A DNA stretch of 64,000 nt from Mixophyes australis (GCA_036250195.1 JAVHZZ010000006.1:188975850-189039849); one strand, 5' to 3'. Counted from the first letter of the stretch, positions 1 to 11,799 are shown. Notes: generated from the letters alone by a model not told the origin. Made by a program: numbers and translations.

Positions 1-49
1 ACCCCAGTCCTCAGCAGTCCAATCCTTGTACCTTTTGCAGAATATCAGT

Positions 50-395
50 CCGTCATCATCATCATCACCATTTATTTATATCGCGCCACTGATTTTGCAG
101 CGCTGTACAGAGAACTCATTCACATCAGTCCCTGCCCCATTGGAGCTTACAGTCTAAATTCCCTAACATACACAGACAGACAGAGAGAGAGACTAGGGTC
201 AATTTTGATAGCAGCCAATTAATCTACTAGTATGTTTTTGGAGTGTGGGAAGAAACCAGAGCATCCGGAGGAAACCCAGGCAAACACGGGGAGAAGATAC
301 AAACTCCACACAGATAAGGCCATGGTCGGGAATTGAACTCATGACCACAGCGCTGTGAGGCAGAAGTGCTAACCACTTAGCCACTGTGCTGCCCC
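50..395 (-). mobile_element. tRNA-derived SINE, near full length
   Basis: Read on the minus strand, this copy starts with a tRNA-like head: an A-box-like stretch (tggctaagtggttagca) and, about 30 bases on, a B-box-like stretch (agttcaattccc). A conserved body follows (bgtatgttctccccgtgttt-type region, tttagactgtaag) and the tail ctgtacagcgctg...gcgcgatataaataaatgg ends in (GAT)n. The same body occurs at 51306, 57815 and 59193. The head supports RNA polymerase III ancestry. This family is abundant in frog genomes as far as I recall. It sits inside the Tc1-like element and is therefore younger. Confidence 0.85.
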
Positions 396-402
396 TGATG
401 TT

Positions 403-780
403 TTTCTGGAGAGAACTGAATTCTTTGTTGGCCTTCTTGACACCAGGCCATCCTCCAAAAGTCTTCGCCTTACTGTGCGTGCAGATGCACTCACACCTGC
501 CTGTTGCCATTCCTGAGCAAGCTCTGCACTGGCGGTGGCCCGATCCCGCAGCTGAATCAAGTTTAGGAGAGGGTCCTGGTGCTTGCTGGACGTTCTTGGG
601 CATCCTGAAGCCTTCTTCACAACTATTAAACCTCTCTCCTTGACGTTCTTGATGATCCGATAAATGGTTGATTTAGGTGCAATCTTACTAGCAGCAATAT
701 GCCTGTGAAGCCCTTTTTGTGCAAAGCAATGATGACTGCACGTGTTTCCTTGCAGGCAACCATGGTTTACAGAGGAAGAA
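403..780 (-). pseudogene. Tc1-like transposase, N-terminal DNA-binding part
   Basis: On the minus strand, an open frame encodes the paired-type helix-turn-helix half of a Tc1 transposase. Visible motifs are KSTIYRIIKNVKERG, then ASARTVRRRLLEDGLVSRRP, which match the second HTH and the typical 'R..VR..L...GL..RRP' segment of Tc1 proteins. The catalytic DDE domain is absent because the SINE at 50-395 and the window edge cut the gene. The start region lacks a convincing initiation codon. It cannot be functional. The neighbouring Tc1-like element at 63130-64000 shows the missing catalytic half of a comparable protein, but is a different copy. Confidence 0.85.
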
Positions 781-860
781 CTGAGGCAGCAGACTTCGTG
801 AAAAATACTATTTGTGTCATTCTCAAAACTTTTAGCCATGACAATGTGGGGGTGTCTCCG

Positions 861-1040
861 GTGAAGACCCCCGCCAGCGCTGTGTCCCTGGAGGGACAGA
901 AGATGCTGGAGCCGGTGCCCGTGAAGAGGGCGAAGATGGCCGCCAGCGCTGTGCCCCTGGAGGGGCTGAAGAGGTCCCCGATGGTGCCCAGCAGGAAGAA
1001 AGAAGAGGAGAAGTACTCACCCGTCCAGCGATCCAGCGGT
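861..1040 (+). repeat. Coding-like block with two 60-70 bp direct repeats
   Basis: Two imperfect direct repeats begin at 861 and 921 (gtgaagacccc / gtgaagaggg, each followed by gccagcgctgtg and a ctggaggg block). One plus frame stays open and gives repeated peptide units of the form VK..ASAV.LEG.K, followed by a Lys/Glu-rich stretch. A splice-donor-like gcg|gtgagtat lies near 1036. The composition is GC-rich like the adjoining promoter repeat, so it may be the 3' end of coding sequence of the same element, or an exon fragment. I do not recognise the protein. Confidence 0.35.
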
Positions 1041-1084
1041 GAGTATTGTGGCTTCTTTCCTGCAGGTCCTGTGCGCGGGGGAAG

Positions 1085-1240
1085 GATGAGCCAATCAGGG
1101 CTCATCTTTCCCCCCTGTCCAAACAGCGGCCGGATACGCGAGCCAATCGCGGCTCGCGCCCGGCCATTCAAAAGATTGGCGCCGACGCGAGCCAATCAGC
1201 GCTCGCGCCGGCTAATGACGTCACGCCGGCGACTATATAA
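1085..1240 (+). promoter_or_regulatory. CCAAT-palindrome promoter with CRE and TATA box
   Basis: Three inverted CCAAT modules lie at 1085-1106, 1137-1158 and 1186-1207. Each is a perfect 7-8 bp palindrome whose loop or arm edge contains CCAAT (for example stem GATGAGCC/GGCTCATC with loop AATCAG). A full palindromic CRE, TGACGTCA, is at 1216-1223 and TATATAA at 1234-1240. The spacing CCAAT-CRE-TATA is that of an RNA polymerase II promoter, so I expect a start near 1265. NF-Y and CREB/ATF binding are inferences from the motifs. Confidence 0.7.
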
Positions 1241-1264
1241 GTCGCCGCGTGGCGCCATTTTGAC

Positions 1265-1472
1265 AGAAAGAGTCCGGCGGCAGAGCGAGAAGGACGTCGT
1301 GGGACGTCCAGAGAAGAAGAATACTGGAAGCGGCGGAGATCGTCGGCGGGGAGCCCTTGTAAGGGCTGAGAGCGCCGAAGAGGAGAAGAGGCGCCGTCGG
1401 CTGGAGGGTCTGGAAGACCCGGAGAAAGAAGCGGAAGACGGCGTGGCAAGCTGAGATTCCTGCGCAGAGCAG
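1265..1472 (+). other. Putative leader exon of the promoter repeat, ending in a splice donor
   Basis: The region from the expected start to 1472 ends in CAG|GTAAGT (GT at 1473-1474). The minus-strand copy has the same gagcag|gtaagt junction (exon end 12453). The segment carries the palindrome AGCCCTT-GT-AAGGGCT near 1354-1369; in copy 3 the outer pair changes to TGCCCTT-GT-AAGGGCA, so base pairing is kept. A charged open frame (KRRRRLEGLEDPEKE) spans the exon, but its sequence is not conserved enough between copies for me to call it coding. Further exon-like signals in copy 1 are an acceptor at 2436 and a donor after 2584. Confidence 0.45.
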
Positions 1473-1495
1473 GTAAGTTAATTCAGCGTTAAATT

Positions 1496-1734
1496 CGGGC
1501 ACTAGGCCCGGGGCCACGGTCGGGCACAAGGCCCGTTGGCACAGAGGATTAGGGGCACAAGGCCCAGGGACTTGGGCACTAGGCCCCGATAAAGTTAGTG
1601 GGCCAGTAGACCATTTTGGTAAAGGGGACAAGCCCCTGTTAGTTAGACAGGGGGCGTAGAGCCCCAGGTGTACAAGGGCACAAGACCCTTAGGTAGTTAG
1701 TGGCCTGAAGGCCACAGGGCCTGGTTAGGGCCCC
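1496..1734 (+). other. Array of short hairpins with co-varying stems (copy 1)
   Basis: About ten units, each a 4-6 bp stem closing a 4-7 nt purine-rich loop, most often ACAAG or ACTAG. Clear units: 1496-1510 (CGGGC/GCCCG), 1521-1535 (CGGGC/GCCCG), 1553-1565 (GGGC/GCCC), 1574-1586, 1624-1636 (GGGG/CCCC, loop ACAAG), 1651-1665 (GGGGC/GCCCC), 1674-1690 (AAGGG/CCCTT), 1700-1715 (GTGGCC/GGCCAC), 1717-1733 (GGGCC/GGCCC). Stem bases change in compensating pairs while the loop stays similar. The array lies just 3' of the splice donor, so it would be in an intron or unspliced leader. Confidence 0.75.
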
Positions 1735-2719
1735 ATTAAAGGTAGGCTCTTGTTCCTGTGGTTTCCTGTGCTAACCCGTGCTGTGGGGACAAGTGTAGTT
1801 ACCAGCATACACATAGTCAGGGGAGAACATACGTAGTTTTCCTGTCCCTTAGGTCCCCGGGGTCACACTGGTACCCAGAGGGGGTGGCTGAGTGAGTTGG
1901 TGGCAGTGCAGCACACCTTGAGGCAGTTCCAGGGGCGGCCGTGGTTCTGATTGAGGGTCCTTAAGGCCGGTTCCGTGCAGGTGGACCTGTGGTTCCGGAC
2001 GTAGGGACACGTGTGAGATACCCGAGTACAGGCAGTCGGGCGGTTCAGTTCGATTGGCTGTTCCGTGCGGCAGTCGGCCCGCGGGTTAGTGTGCTGTTCC
2101 AGTGAGCCTCAGCCGGGCTTAAAGAACCGGTCCTTAGGGTCTGTGGGTGACCCCATAGCAAGAAGGCAGCTTCTTGGTACGACCTGGGTGAGGGGGTTAG
2201 GAACCGCCCTCCGCTTTAGTCCGTGAACACCGGCTGGTGTTCCCCGTAGTGTGTAAGTGAGCAGTTCCGTTAGTGCACCACACCTAGTTAGTCATAGTGG
2301 TTTGACTTAGTTGCGTTGCCGACCATTAGAACGTTGTTAGGGTCGGGTCGCTTTTGTAGTCAGTTTAGCATTTGTGGGTGCCATTTTAGTCTCACTGAGA
2401 GTGCAGAGGGAGGCTGTGTGTCCTTGTCATCCGCAGGTATCGGGGAGGTGCAGGAGAACCGGATCGGAAGTGGGAGTGTCCCGAGGGACGTGATTGGAGG
2501 TGACGGGTTGCGGCTGCGGATCTGCTGGGATTGGATCGCAGCTGGGATATCGGAGGCGGACTGGAGGTGACCATCGTTTACAAGGTAAGTTCTTTTGTGT
2601 TGCGTCTGTCCCTGTCATTCCCCGCAGGGGGCGTTACAACATACCAGTTGTTTAGACACGTAACTTCTTCATGGGTCCCTTGCTATACAGTTTCTATGTA
2701 TTCTCTTTCCGTTATCTAT

Positions 2720-3773
2720 ATGTAAACCGATCAGCTGCAACATTAAAACCACTGAAAAGTGAAGTGAATAAAATTATCTCATTACAATGTCATCTGTCAG
2801 GGGGTGACATATATTAGGCAGGAAGTGGACAGTCAGTTCTTGAAGTTGATATGTTGGAAAAATGGGCAAGTGTAAGGATCTGAGGGACTTTGCATAGGGT
2901 CAAATTGTGATGGCTAGACGACTGGGTCAGAGCATCCCCAAAACAACAGGTCTTGTGGGGTGTTCCCTGCAGTAGTTAGTACCTACCAAAAGTGGTCCAA
3001 GTAAGGACAACCTGTGAGCCAGCTACAGGTTCATAGGTGCCCAAGGCTCATTGATGCATTTAGGGAGCGAAGATTAGCCAGCCTGGTCCAGTCCAACAGA
3101 AGAGCTACTGTAGCACAAATTGCTTTAAACGTTAATGCTGGCTAAGATAGAAAGGTGTCAGAACACACAGTGCATTGTTAGCGATAGATGCTCAGAGTGC
3201 CCATACTGACCCCTGTTCACTGTTCATGATAAGCGAAAGCGCCTATAATGGGCATGTGGATGCCAGAACCAATGAACATTGGAAGAAAGCGGCCTCGTCT
3301 GATGACTCAAGTTTCCTTTTACATTGCATTGACAGCGGATGTGCGTGCGTCGTTTACCTGGGGAAGAGATGTCACCAGGATGCACTATGAGAGAAAGGCA
3401 AGTTGGTGGAGGCAGTGTGGTGCTCTGGGCAATGTTCTGCTGGAAACCTTGGGTCCTGGCATTCATTTGGAATGTCATGAGGAACTTGACAAAGAGTTCA
3501 AGGTGTGACTTGGCCTCCAAATTCCCCAGATCTCAATCTGATCGAGCATCTGTGGGATGAGCTGGGAAAACAAGTCAGAGCCATGAAGGCCAAACCTTGC
3601 AACTAGCTGGACTTAAAGGATCTGCTGCTATCATCTTGGTGCCAGATACCACAGAACACTTTCAGAGGTCTTGTGGATTCCATGCCTCGACGGGTCAGAG
3701 CTGTTTTGGCGGCACGAGGGGGACCTACAATATTAGGCTGGTGGTTTTAATGTTGTGGTCGATTGTTGTATAC
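2720..3773 (+). mobile_element. Tc1-like transposon with degenerate transposase
   Basis: The ends are inverted repeats of roughly 30 bp: left ...caacattaaaaccact near 2738-2753, right ...ggtggttttaatgttgtgg near 3739-3759. On the plus strand the interior keeps pieces of a DDE transposase. The clearest is PPNSPDLNLIEHLWDELG (about 3512-3566), the conserved C-terminal block around the third catalytic acid, and GGSVVLWAMFCW (about 3405-3440), equivalent to the GGGSVMVWG block. Stops and frame changes separate these pieces, and the element is about 1.05 kb, so the gene is dead. A solo relic of the same terminus lies at 14388-14416. Confidence 0.85.
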
Positions 3774-6700
3774 AGATAATAATGGATAGATACCAACACT
3801 TTTGTACTCTATTAATGTGCAGATAAGCGAAAGTAAAGTATTTGAAACAACTCATGACTGCATGCAAAATCACAATAGTTAAACCCAAATTTCTACAACT
3901 ATTCCAAATACACTAACATGCAAGTAATTACTGATTACATTTTGTATATAATAGGTCAATATATACTAATTTATTGATATATGCTTTTCACAAGTGCGGA
4001 AATGCCTTGGGAGCCACAGATATGCAGACACTTGTAGTACTACAAGTGCCAGCATGCCCAAATACTTAGTGGTGGCCTGGTGTTGGGAGCTGTAGTACAC
4101 CACAGACAAAATTATTATTTTTATCAATTTTTCACATATTACCAAAGTGCTTGGGCATGGAGCTAATTAATCCCTGAGGGGTGGGGGTTCCTATAGGCAT
4201 ATCAGTGGCTGCTCCCTACTCAGAGTTAACACACCCTTACTGTATTATGGCTACACCAACCAACCCTTCCCTTCTCCATTCCGCCTCTAAGCTTAGAACA
4301 ACACAATGGGGAAATACATCTCCGTGAGCACACAGACTGAGAGCTAATTCTTTCTACTGAGCAACCTTTACCAGCCAACATCTCTCCCACTTATTTTCTA
4401 ATGTCTGATGTAAAGGCTGGATGGTATAACATGCAGTCTGTGACATCGCCAAGGCCATAATGAACAAACCCCTTTAGCTAGTGCATATATAATTACAATT
4501 CATTATTACATATACACACAAAGAAGTCATGGAAAATCCCGATCCTGATAGTTTCCTTTTCCACAATTTCCACATTTTTGGCTTCTAATTATTACTTATT
4601 TACTTATGTTTCTTTTATTTGCTTAGATGAGTTTTAATCCAAGATCTTTTTGTGTTTACAGAAAAAAAATAGTGGACAGCAATGCTGGCAGGTAAACAAA
4701 ACACTGATTTTTCTTTCATCTTTGCATTTTAAGTATTTTGCCAGGAACTATAAAAGAAGAAAGAAAAATGACATTGAAACAGGGTTACTTCGGTTCACTG
4801 GAGCGTTTTGTTTTTATTGTGGTAGATGATTACTATTAAAGTCACCATCCCAACCATGCCTTTAAACATGGCCTTTTCCAGCTAGGAGACAGTGGACCAT
4901 ATTTACCAAGTAGAATAATGCCCCCAGCACATTTCATTTAGTAAAAATATGTATTTCTCTGACTAACACCTACATAGGTGCATGCTCATATTCCTTTTTT
5001 AATGGTCATTAGACTACAGTCTGACCAAGTTTTTGTTACCTTTCCTCATCTGTTTGTTCATGAGTACCATTTTGAAGTGGGAGGAAATAGAAAACTATTA
5101 TTTTCACAGCAGCATAGATTATTTTAGCAGATGACTGTTCTGATATTTTTAGCGAGCTATCCATTCGTATGATTATGTTAACAAATACGGGACTGCATGT
5201 TACAGGGTCAGTGTCATGGTGTAGGTGTGGTGGTGAATGGAGGCAACTTGAAGCCACAGACTGAGAATTGTAGAGAAGAAGGAACAGGGTCTCCCAGCAG
5301 ACCCCCTACATTCGTTTAAAGTTTTAATTTTTCTAATAAAATCTTGTATGTTCCAGCCTCATTCATAGTTTTATTTAATGAAGAGAGCAAGGAGACACTG
5401 AGACTGTCTTTATTTTATTTATCACTAGCATACATTTCCTAGTTTTAGAATTGTGCTTACAAATGTGTGTAGAAGGTGGGGGCCGGCACACCCAATATAG
5501 ACTGAAGCTCATTCAATGCCACCTTGTTTTGCAGGTAGAACAGGTTCAATGCAGTCAATGTTATTTGCAACCTTGCGCCTTAGTACTCTGCTTCCTTTTT
5601 TTCTACTTATTTGAAATAATAATAACATGAGGTCAATTAACTACTTGATCAATAAGGAAATGTTCACTCATACTAACTATGTAGGGCCTGATTCAGGCTG
5701 GTCTGGGGGGCAGGGGGGCATCTGCTCCCTGGTCCGGTACCATAGTGGGTGACCTAGGGCTGGGACACTGGGCCAACTGAATTTTTTTTCCTTTAAAATA
5801 GGCTGCTGAGTCGAGTCTTGTCTCCCGGGATAAACTTGTTATAGCCTTCCCCTGAGGAGGTTATATATATCATGAGTTGACATTAAAGTTGTTTCTAGAA
5901 CATTTGCTATTTAAAGAAGAATTCCATAGATACATAGTCATGACGCCTACCTGTCAGGAAAGGTTAAATGTATTTGAATTGTCAAACACATCTACAGTGC
6001 CCATCAGCACAGCTATGTGAAAGAACCCTTAAATTCTGTTGGGGGGGGGGGGGGAGTGTAAATAGTTCTACCTGGCTCCAATCTTCATTACTGATGTGAC
6101 CCTGAGTCAGCAGTGAACTTTTATATGAACAATATTAATTAATTTTGTAAATAGTTACCTATATAACCAGACTTGTGTTAATCGTGCATATCATCACCTT
6201 GGAAATTACCTCTGTCCTGAAAGGATGTAGAGCAATATTAAAAGCAGCACTAAGTGACAGAGTTAGAATTGAAGGCAAGAAACAAGATAGAGAGAGAGAC
6301 TGCAAGTGCCTTGTTCGGAAGAAAGAAAGGGTGGACTACGGTGTGTGCAGAAGAGGCAGCTACGTGACTTAAGTCCTATATAGAATATAATTATTTCTAC
6401 TTCAGCAAGAGAAATGTGTCTTCAGTGCCTCTCTCAGGGGGTCCCCCGGACAAAGAGCAGCTACCAGGAGAAAACTTTTTTAATGATTAAAATAAATAAA
6501 TGGTTAACTGGTGGTGTATTTCTGCTTCCTGGAGACTGGTGCTTCTCCATAGTCCAGCCTCCTCTGTACAGGAGCCACAGCTGTTCAACCCTTAGTTCAG
6601 CTGTCCCTCCCCTTTCTACACCTCACCTCCCTGTTTCCGGCTGTTGAGCAGCAGACAGTGCGGAAAGAGATGATGAGTCAGTAGCTTTCTTGGGTCCCCC

Positions 6701-7129
6701 CATCAATAACTCACCAGGGTCCCTTAAAAGTCCTTTTCCTCCTATCACCATCTGGGATCCATCTGTAGCACCACAGGATCTGTACTGTCTCTCCCAGAAC
6801 AGCCCTACATTAGATGTTCCAACATGTTGGATTGCTATAAAGTTGCTGCTCGTGGTGAGATGTGTCTACTGAACTCACAGTGTCTGCACTGTGTATTATT
6901 TATACCTTGTGTATTTTGCGTGCAGTTTCTCTTTACCATACCTCACAACCATTCCAATTTAGGCAGAACAGTTTTGTCCCGCGGGTGGGAATGTTGGGAA
7001 GTATCTCCTGTACTGCTGCTCTTGATGGCAGAGCAGTGGGGAATGGGTGTCGTGCATGTAGGAAGGTGCACCGATGATGCAGAGCCCGTGAAGAGGAGAG
7101 AGAATGTCACTCACCGCCCATCGATCCCT
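3774..7129. other. 3.4 kb without a recognised gene
   Basis: AT-rich sequence. Both strands show only short open frames with no recognisable domain. A 14-base G run is at 6041-6054. The end of the stretch (about 6400-7130) is richer in GC and leads into repeat copy 2. I see no tRNA, no clear transposon ends and no conserved coding pattern. Confidence 0.6.
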
Positions 7130-8640
7130 TTCGTCTGCGCTTTCCGGCATTCATGATAGCAAATCTGTACAGATTCACTGTCAGCCAGTCAGTGGCCATT
7201 ATGTGGAGCTAATCAGGACTCGCTTCCGGCCATTTAAATTTGGCGCAGAGGCGAGCCAATCTCGCTCACCGCTGCGTTAAGCCCCACCCTCTGCACTTGT
7301 CTGATCAAACTAGTACAGGGACCCGAAGAAAGTAGAGGTCTGCCGGAGAAGAAGAGAAGACAGAAGAAAAGGCGCAATAGCGTGAACATAGCAGAAGAAA
7401 GACTGTCAGGCATGCCAGGCACCGTCACGCTGTCTCTTCGGGGTGGCCGCCTGCTTCTCCCCCTCACGCAACTGTTTGCCAGGCAACCAGACACGGAAGT
7501 TCCAGCTGCCCGGCGCGGCCGTCTGCGTATGCGCGTCCAATTGCTAGGCAACCTCGCTACTCGACTCATGTAAGGACCGCGACCTGCGTGTTCGTTCAGC
7601 GGAGTCCACACCTCCTTGCGGGGGTCCCTGGTGCATACCAGGGGCACGTTAGATTCCGCACCTTCCTCTGAGTAGTGCCAACGATAGCAGGTACGCAACG
7701 CATAGTCGTGATAAAGACGCTAGAAAAAGAGCTCTCTGCAATCAACAGTAGGAAGACGATGTGGATGGAAGAAAACAGAGGTTCTTCAATCAAGAGAAGC
7801 ACAACATAGGAGAAGGGGCACCTCCGGCTGCAGAAGAGGAAAATGACAGGAACTGTCTGTTTCCTGTGCGGAGCAGATAAATGTGGTTACCATGGTCTGC
7901 TCCCTGATCCACTGCCACCTATGTTGGGCAGCATTAGTGGGCACAAGGCCTGGGGCACTTAGGTGTATTTTCTTAGGGCCCTTAGTCAAGTATTTTGGAT
8001 GCATTGTATAATCAGGCTTAGAAGCTTGTGGTACCAGTATCAGGCGTACAGGCCTCTGGGGCAGAGTCAATTCAGGCACTAGGCCTCTGGAGACAATCTT
8101 TGGCATCAGTAGGAGGTAGCCCTGTGATTAAGAGACTGTGCCCTATGTGATCCCATTTGAGCTTTAATATCTAGGCAGTAATTTTGGGGTGGTCTCTTCT
8201 CTTATAGACCTGTGCATACACCTTTATTGTGCCCTTGCCCTTAACTGTCAGGGTACAATTAAAAGTAGGATTTTGAGGTGCGTCCCTGTTACAGTATCCC
8301 AGAGTCAGGTAAAGGTAAGCTTTTGGCATCTTATATTCTAACTTCTTGTCTGTTATTCTGTGGATTGGTTTATTGGAACTGTGGGGGTTTTAGAAAGGGT
8401 AGTACACTACACCTAGTGTGCAGCATACTGATCACATAGAACAATGTTAGGACCAGGGCGCTCCTGTTGTATTGTTGTTATAGCTAGCGCTACAGTGGGT
8501 GGTACATACTAGCCCGGTAGAAAGATTTGTGGGGGGCTGTTGTGTGTCGCCCGTTTTCCTAGGCACCAAACCTGGGAATTGCAGATGACCATCAAGAGGA
8601 GACAGGACTTTCTCTTGGTGTAGCCCTCACCACTACGTCA
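7130..8640 (+). mobile_element. Unnamed GC-rich promoter repeat, copy 2 (decayed)
   Basis: Same order of landmarks as copy 1 but more diverged: inverted CCAAT at 7250-7268 (gcgagccaatctcgctc), a degraded splice donor (gagcag|ataaat near 7874), weak hairpin units at 7940-7950, 8042-8055 (AGGC/GCCT) and 8074-8086 (AGGC-ACTAG-GCCT), and aattaaaagtaggattttg near 8258, equivalent to attaaaggtaggctcttg in copy 1. Near 8440-8470, agaacaatgttagg matches agaacgttgttagg of copy 1 (about 2328). The donor and many CpG sites are lost, suggesting the oldest of the three copies. Confidence 0.6.
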
Positions 8641-10897
8641 GTGAATAAGATATTCGGACGGTATACTTTGCTATCTCGAATATCTGTAGTCCCGCCCAAA
8701 TCAAAACGAGGTGTCAGCAATAGGAGTAGAGTGCAGGATCTCTACCTCTGTCTGTAACACCTGCCCCAGGCCCCCCAAAGCCTTTATCTGCATCTACTTA
8801 AGTGTAATGTCTACACTTAGTAACCATCAACAAGAAGAATTATTTACATTTAACAAGTCATGGAAAAGCATTCAATGCAATATGAGCACATAGAAGCACA
8901 AATACAAGCTGCTCTATTCAGTTATTCCATGATTCTGCAGTGCAGCCTAGAGCTGTGGGAGCTGTTCCACATCTTAAACTTGGGTACCAAAACCCCTTGT
9001 CTTGCCACTGACGTTTACTAAAATAACTGTGGCCTAAAAATTTATATGATCCTTCTGTAAACAGAAAGATACCTATTGTCAGAATGATATCCCTGGAAGG
9101 GGTGCTAATCTGGATTCATAGACAGATTAAAAGACACCTATCCATGGCGAGTAACTGTCCAGCTCTTCTGCCAAAGTAAGGGCTGTGAATGATCGTGGTA
9201 GACAGACTGTGATTCCATAGTCCTTGTTATCAGTGACTTGGATGCCTAGCACAGTGGTTCAGAAAGCTACCACTTGGTGTAATAGAGAAGGCTTGTAGTA
9301 GAGAAGGCTCCTCACTGCTATTTTTATTGTCTAGTGCTGGGCCTTATTATCCCTGTGTTGGTGGTGTAAGGTTAAAAATGTATAGACTGACAATTTCTGG
9401 CTGAACTGGACAATCAATAAAACATTTATTCAGTAAACACAGACACTCAAGTGTACAAATCATTCCTTGCTTGGTGTCTAATCTACACCTCTCATAGTGG
9501 TGCCTATCACCCTATAGTGTAATGAGAGAAGTAGCTAGTACCCAAGACTGGAATTGGAAGGTAGAGTCTACAGTGATCATTAGGAGTATTAGGAGGCTAT
9601 ACTTGCTTTTAACTATTATCTAATTATGATTTTTTTCATTATACACAATACATTATATATTTTTATGTATTATACACTTTTTTTTGCAATACTCATTGAA
9701 CAAAATATGTATATATTTTCTTCTATTTTTTCCTGGTGTGTAATTGTGATTTTTTTTTTTGGTTACATCCTATGTAGATTAAAAACTGAATTAATGTACA
9801 AGATTTTACTTTTACGTGACTGTGAAATTACCAATCTACCACTAGATGTCACCAGAGCTTTACTAGTTTTTAATGTTAATCGGTTGTTACATACAGTATT
9901 TGCATTAGCAAAGCTCTAATAACTTTTATGTGTCTCCTATGTTTTTTGGCTAATGGTCCATGCAAACTAATCTACTTCTACTTTTACCAGTTTTATGTCT
10001 TAAATGAGGTGAGATAACATCTCTGCCGCAAGGGATTTTTTCGAAAAAAAACGTAGGGCTCTCTTTTTCAAACTAAGGAAGCCCTGTCTCTGGTGAAATC
10101 ATGTGTTTTCACCGGAGATAGGACTTCTCCCTATCTATCAACACTGGCGATAGCACTGCTATTGCTGGAAGTATCCCCCGCTGATAAGATTCACCAGCTT
10201 TCTCCTTGCGATAGCTTAAAAAGTAAATTTAACAAGGATATCAGGAATGCAACAGCAGAAGATAATGAATTTTTTTAAAAAAACATTATTATTTGAATAA
10301 ATCAATCACTTTGTAATTATGAAATCTCTTAAAAAAAAAAAAAGAAATATCGATTTGTTTTCATACAAGTGGGACTGAAAGCCCCAGAACAGGCTTTCAG
10401 TTCCACTAGGCCTGTGTGAACCGGCTGTCCCAGTGATATTTTATACATAAATTCTGGCGATCTAAGGTTATCTATACCTGCGATAACTGGCAAAAATCCT
10501 ACCTATCCACAGTTTTTAATAAACAGGTGTGTAAATATTACAACAATAAATATTGACATACATCTTGAGCAATAGTTGACAAAAGTTATTTATTTCCATG
10601 GACAGTACTGGGTTTTAGATTTGTCCTTGGAAATGTCCATATTTTTCAATATTGACAAAATGCACTGTATGCATTCAGTTTACACAATGAGAGGGATTCA
10701 TTTGCACTGTCTATGCTTATTGTCTAGACTTTATAAGTCAATATTGGTTAAAATGGAGTATTTAAAGTGTAAAAATTACATTTGAAATTAAAAATCAGTA
10801 AAACTATAAATTCGAATTGTAGTGCATTTCTCACTTCACTTGTTGTACTTTATCATGACATTGCATCAACAGTGTAGTTAGCTCCTTTCATCTCTTT
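8641..10897. other. 2.3 kb without a recognised gene
   Basis: AT-rich. The only structure I see is a hairpin near 10374-10402 (stem actgaaagcc / ggctttcagt). The block 10020-10270 has a MITE-like look (paired gataggact / ctatc motifs), but I could not define ends. No domain is seen in the short open frames. Confidence 0.5.
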
Positions 10898-11090
10898 GGG
10901 GCATATTCAATAAGCTTTTCGGTCTGTGATTACGCCCGGCTGTACAAGTCCCGTTACCGCAACACCGCGGATTTCCACGCACACCCCAAAGGGTTGTGAA
11001 GGGAAATCCGCAATGTTGCGATACAGTATTGTCACGTTACATGCACAGCTGCACATAATCACGGACCGCAAAGCTAATTGAATATGCCCC
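10898..11090. mobile_element. 193-bp MITE
   Basis: Inverted ends ggggcatattcaataagc and, at the right, gctaattgaatatgcccc. The interior is CpG-rich and partly self-complementary, with no coding potential. Flanking TTT on both sides could be a 3-bp target duplication. Ends of the type gggg.atattcaat also occur at 14892-15117 and, degraded, at 49136-49372, so these look like related non-autonomous DNA transposons. Confidence 0.75.
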
Positions 11091-11799
11091 TTTATGTGAC
11101 TTGTCATGAGCAATTTGTTGTAACCAACAAATTGCTAGTGTACCATAGCTGTTATAAGGACAAGTACACTTTAGAAAATGTGCTCTTCAAACTCTAGCTG
11201 CTGCCCACTGTCCTTATGTATCCACCGCTGTCAGAAGGAGCTGCAGTCCCAGGACTGACATGCAGAGGAGGGGAGGCAGCACTGAAACTCAGCAAACTTA
11301 AGAGGAGGGATACTGTGCCCAAATACTATCTGCCAGGGTCATAGATACCGTGCCTGTCCACCTGTCACCTGGCATTGAGTTCGCTGGCAGCCACACAAGA
11401 ATCATTATTACCCCATCCCCAGAACGAGAACGCTTCAGGACCGCCATCAAGACAAGGCTCCGGGGATCTCCCCCAAATTTTAACAGAACACTGTCCGTTA
11501 CCAGAGACAATCAATAAGGCTCCTGCCCCTTTACCACCATTAGATTATTATTCTTTATTTATAAATCACCAACATATTAAATAGCACTGTTCATTGAGGT
11601 GTTCATGATATAAACATACAACATACAATGACATCAAACAGAAGGTAAAGATGGCACATCGTCAATGAAGAGTTGTGATGAACAATTGATACATAGGGTA
11701 GTGGAATAACAATTGTAGCTGGTGGTGGGGAAAGTGTGTGTGGCTACTGTAAGGGAGAAACACCACTAGCCACCACCACCAAAGTAGCCATTGTAACCT
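11091..11799. other. No gene; one SINE-tail relic
   Basis: Around 11540-11590, ttattattctttatttataa...agcactgt resembles the reversed 3' tail (cagcgct...tataaataaa...aataat) shared by SINE-type repeats of this window. The rest carries no feature I can support. Confidence 0.45.

Larger units (their letters stand above)
1..847 (-). mobile_element. Tc1-like DNA transposon relic, interrupted by a SINE
   Basis: Bases 1-50 and about 396-847 read as one Tc1-like element on the minus strand once the SINE at 50-395 is taken out: the text before the SINE (ending gcagaatatcagtc) and after it (starting ctgatgtttttctggag) join without a gap in the family layout as I know it. The segment 779-845, containing cattctcaaaacttttagcc, resembles the terminal inverted repeat of this vertebrate Tc1 group. 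The element extends off the left edge, and the stretch between transposase N-terminus and terminus looks shortened. Family recognition rests on remembered layout, not on a search. Confidence 0.8.
1060..2640 (+). mobile_element. Unnamed GC-rich promoter repeat, copy 1
   Basis: This copy is homologous in order to 7130-8640 (+) and to 11800-12935 (minus). Shared landmarks are: CCAAT palindromes; the gacgtcgtgggacgtcc block; a gcccttgtaagggc palindrome; 'gagggtctggaagac'; a splice donor at gagcag|gtaagt; an array of gggcacaaggccc-type hairpins; and 'attaaaggtaggctcttg'. A TATA box and CRE are present. No protein domain is recognisable, and no terminal repeats or target duplication were found. It could be the long terminal repeat plus leader of a retroelement, or a repeated promoter/leader of a host-derived transcript. 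Copy 1 is the best preserved for the promoter. Confidence 0.65.

Noticed and set aside
699..1454. A 251-codon plus-strand open frame across the Tc1 end and the promoter repeat
   Set aside because: It begins inside the antisense of a Tc1-like transposase and runs through promoter elements and the predicted start site, so it is a GC-rich accidental frame. Only 861-1040 within it looks coding-like.
2437..2627. A confident three-exon gene model in repeat copy 1
   Set aside because: The second intron would be only about 43 bp, too short for a vertebrate intron, so the sites are listed as signals only.
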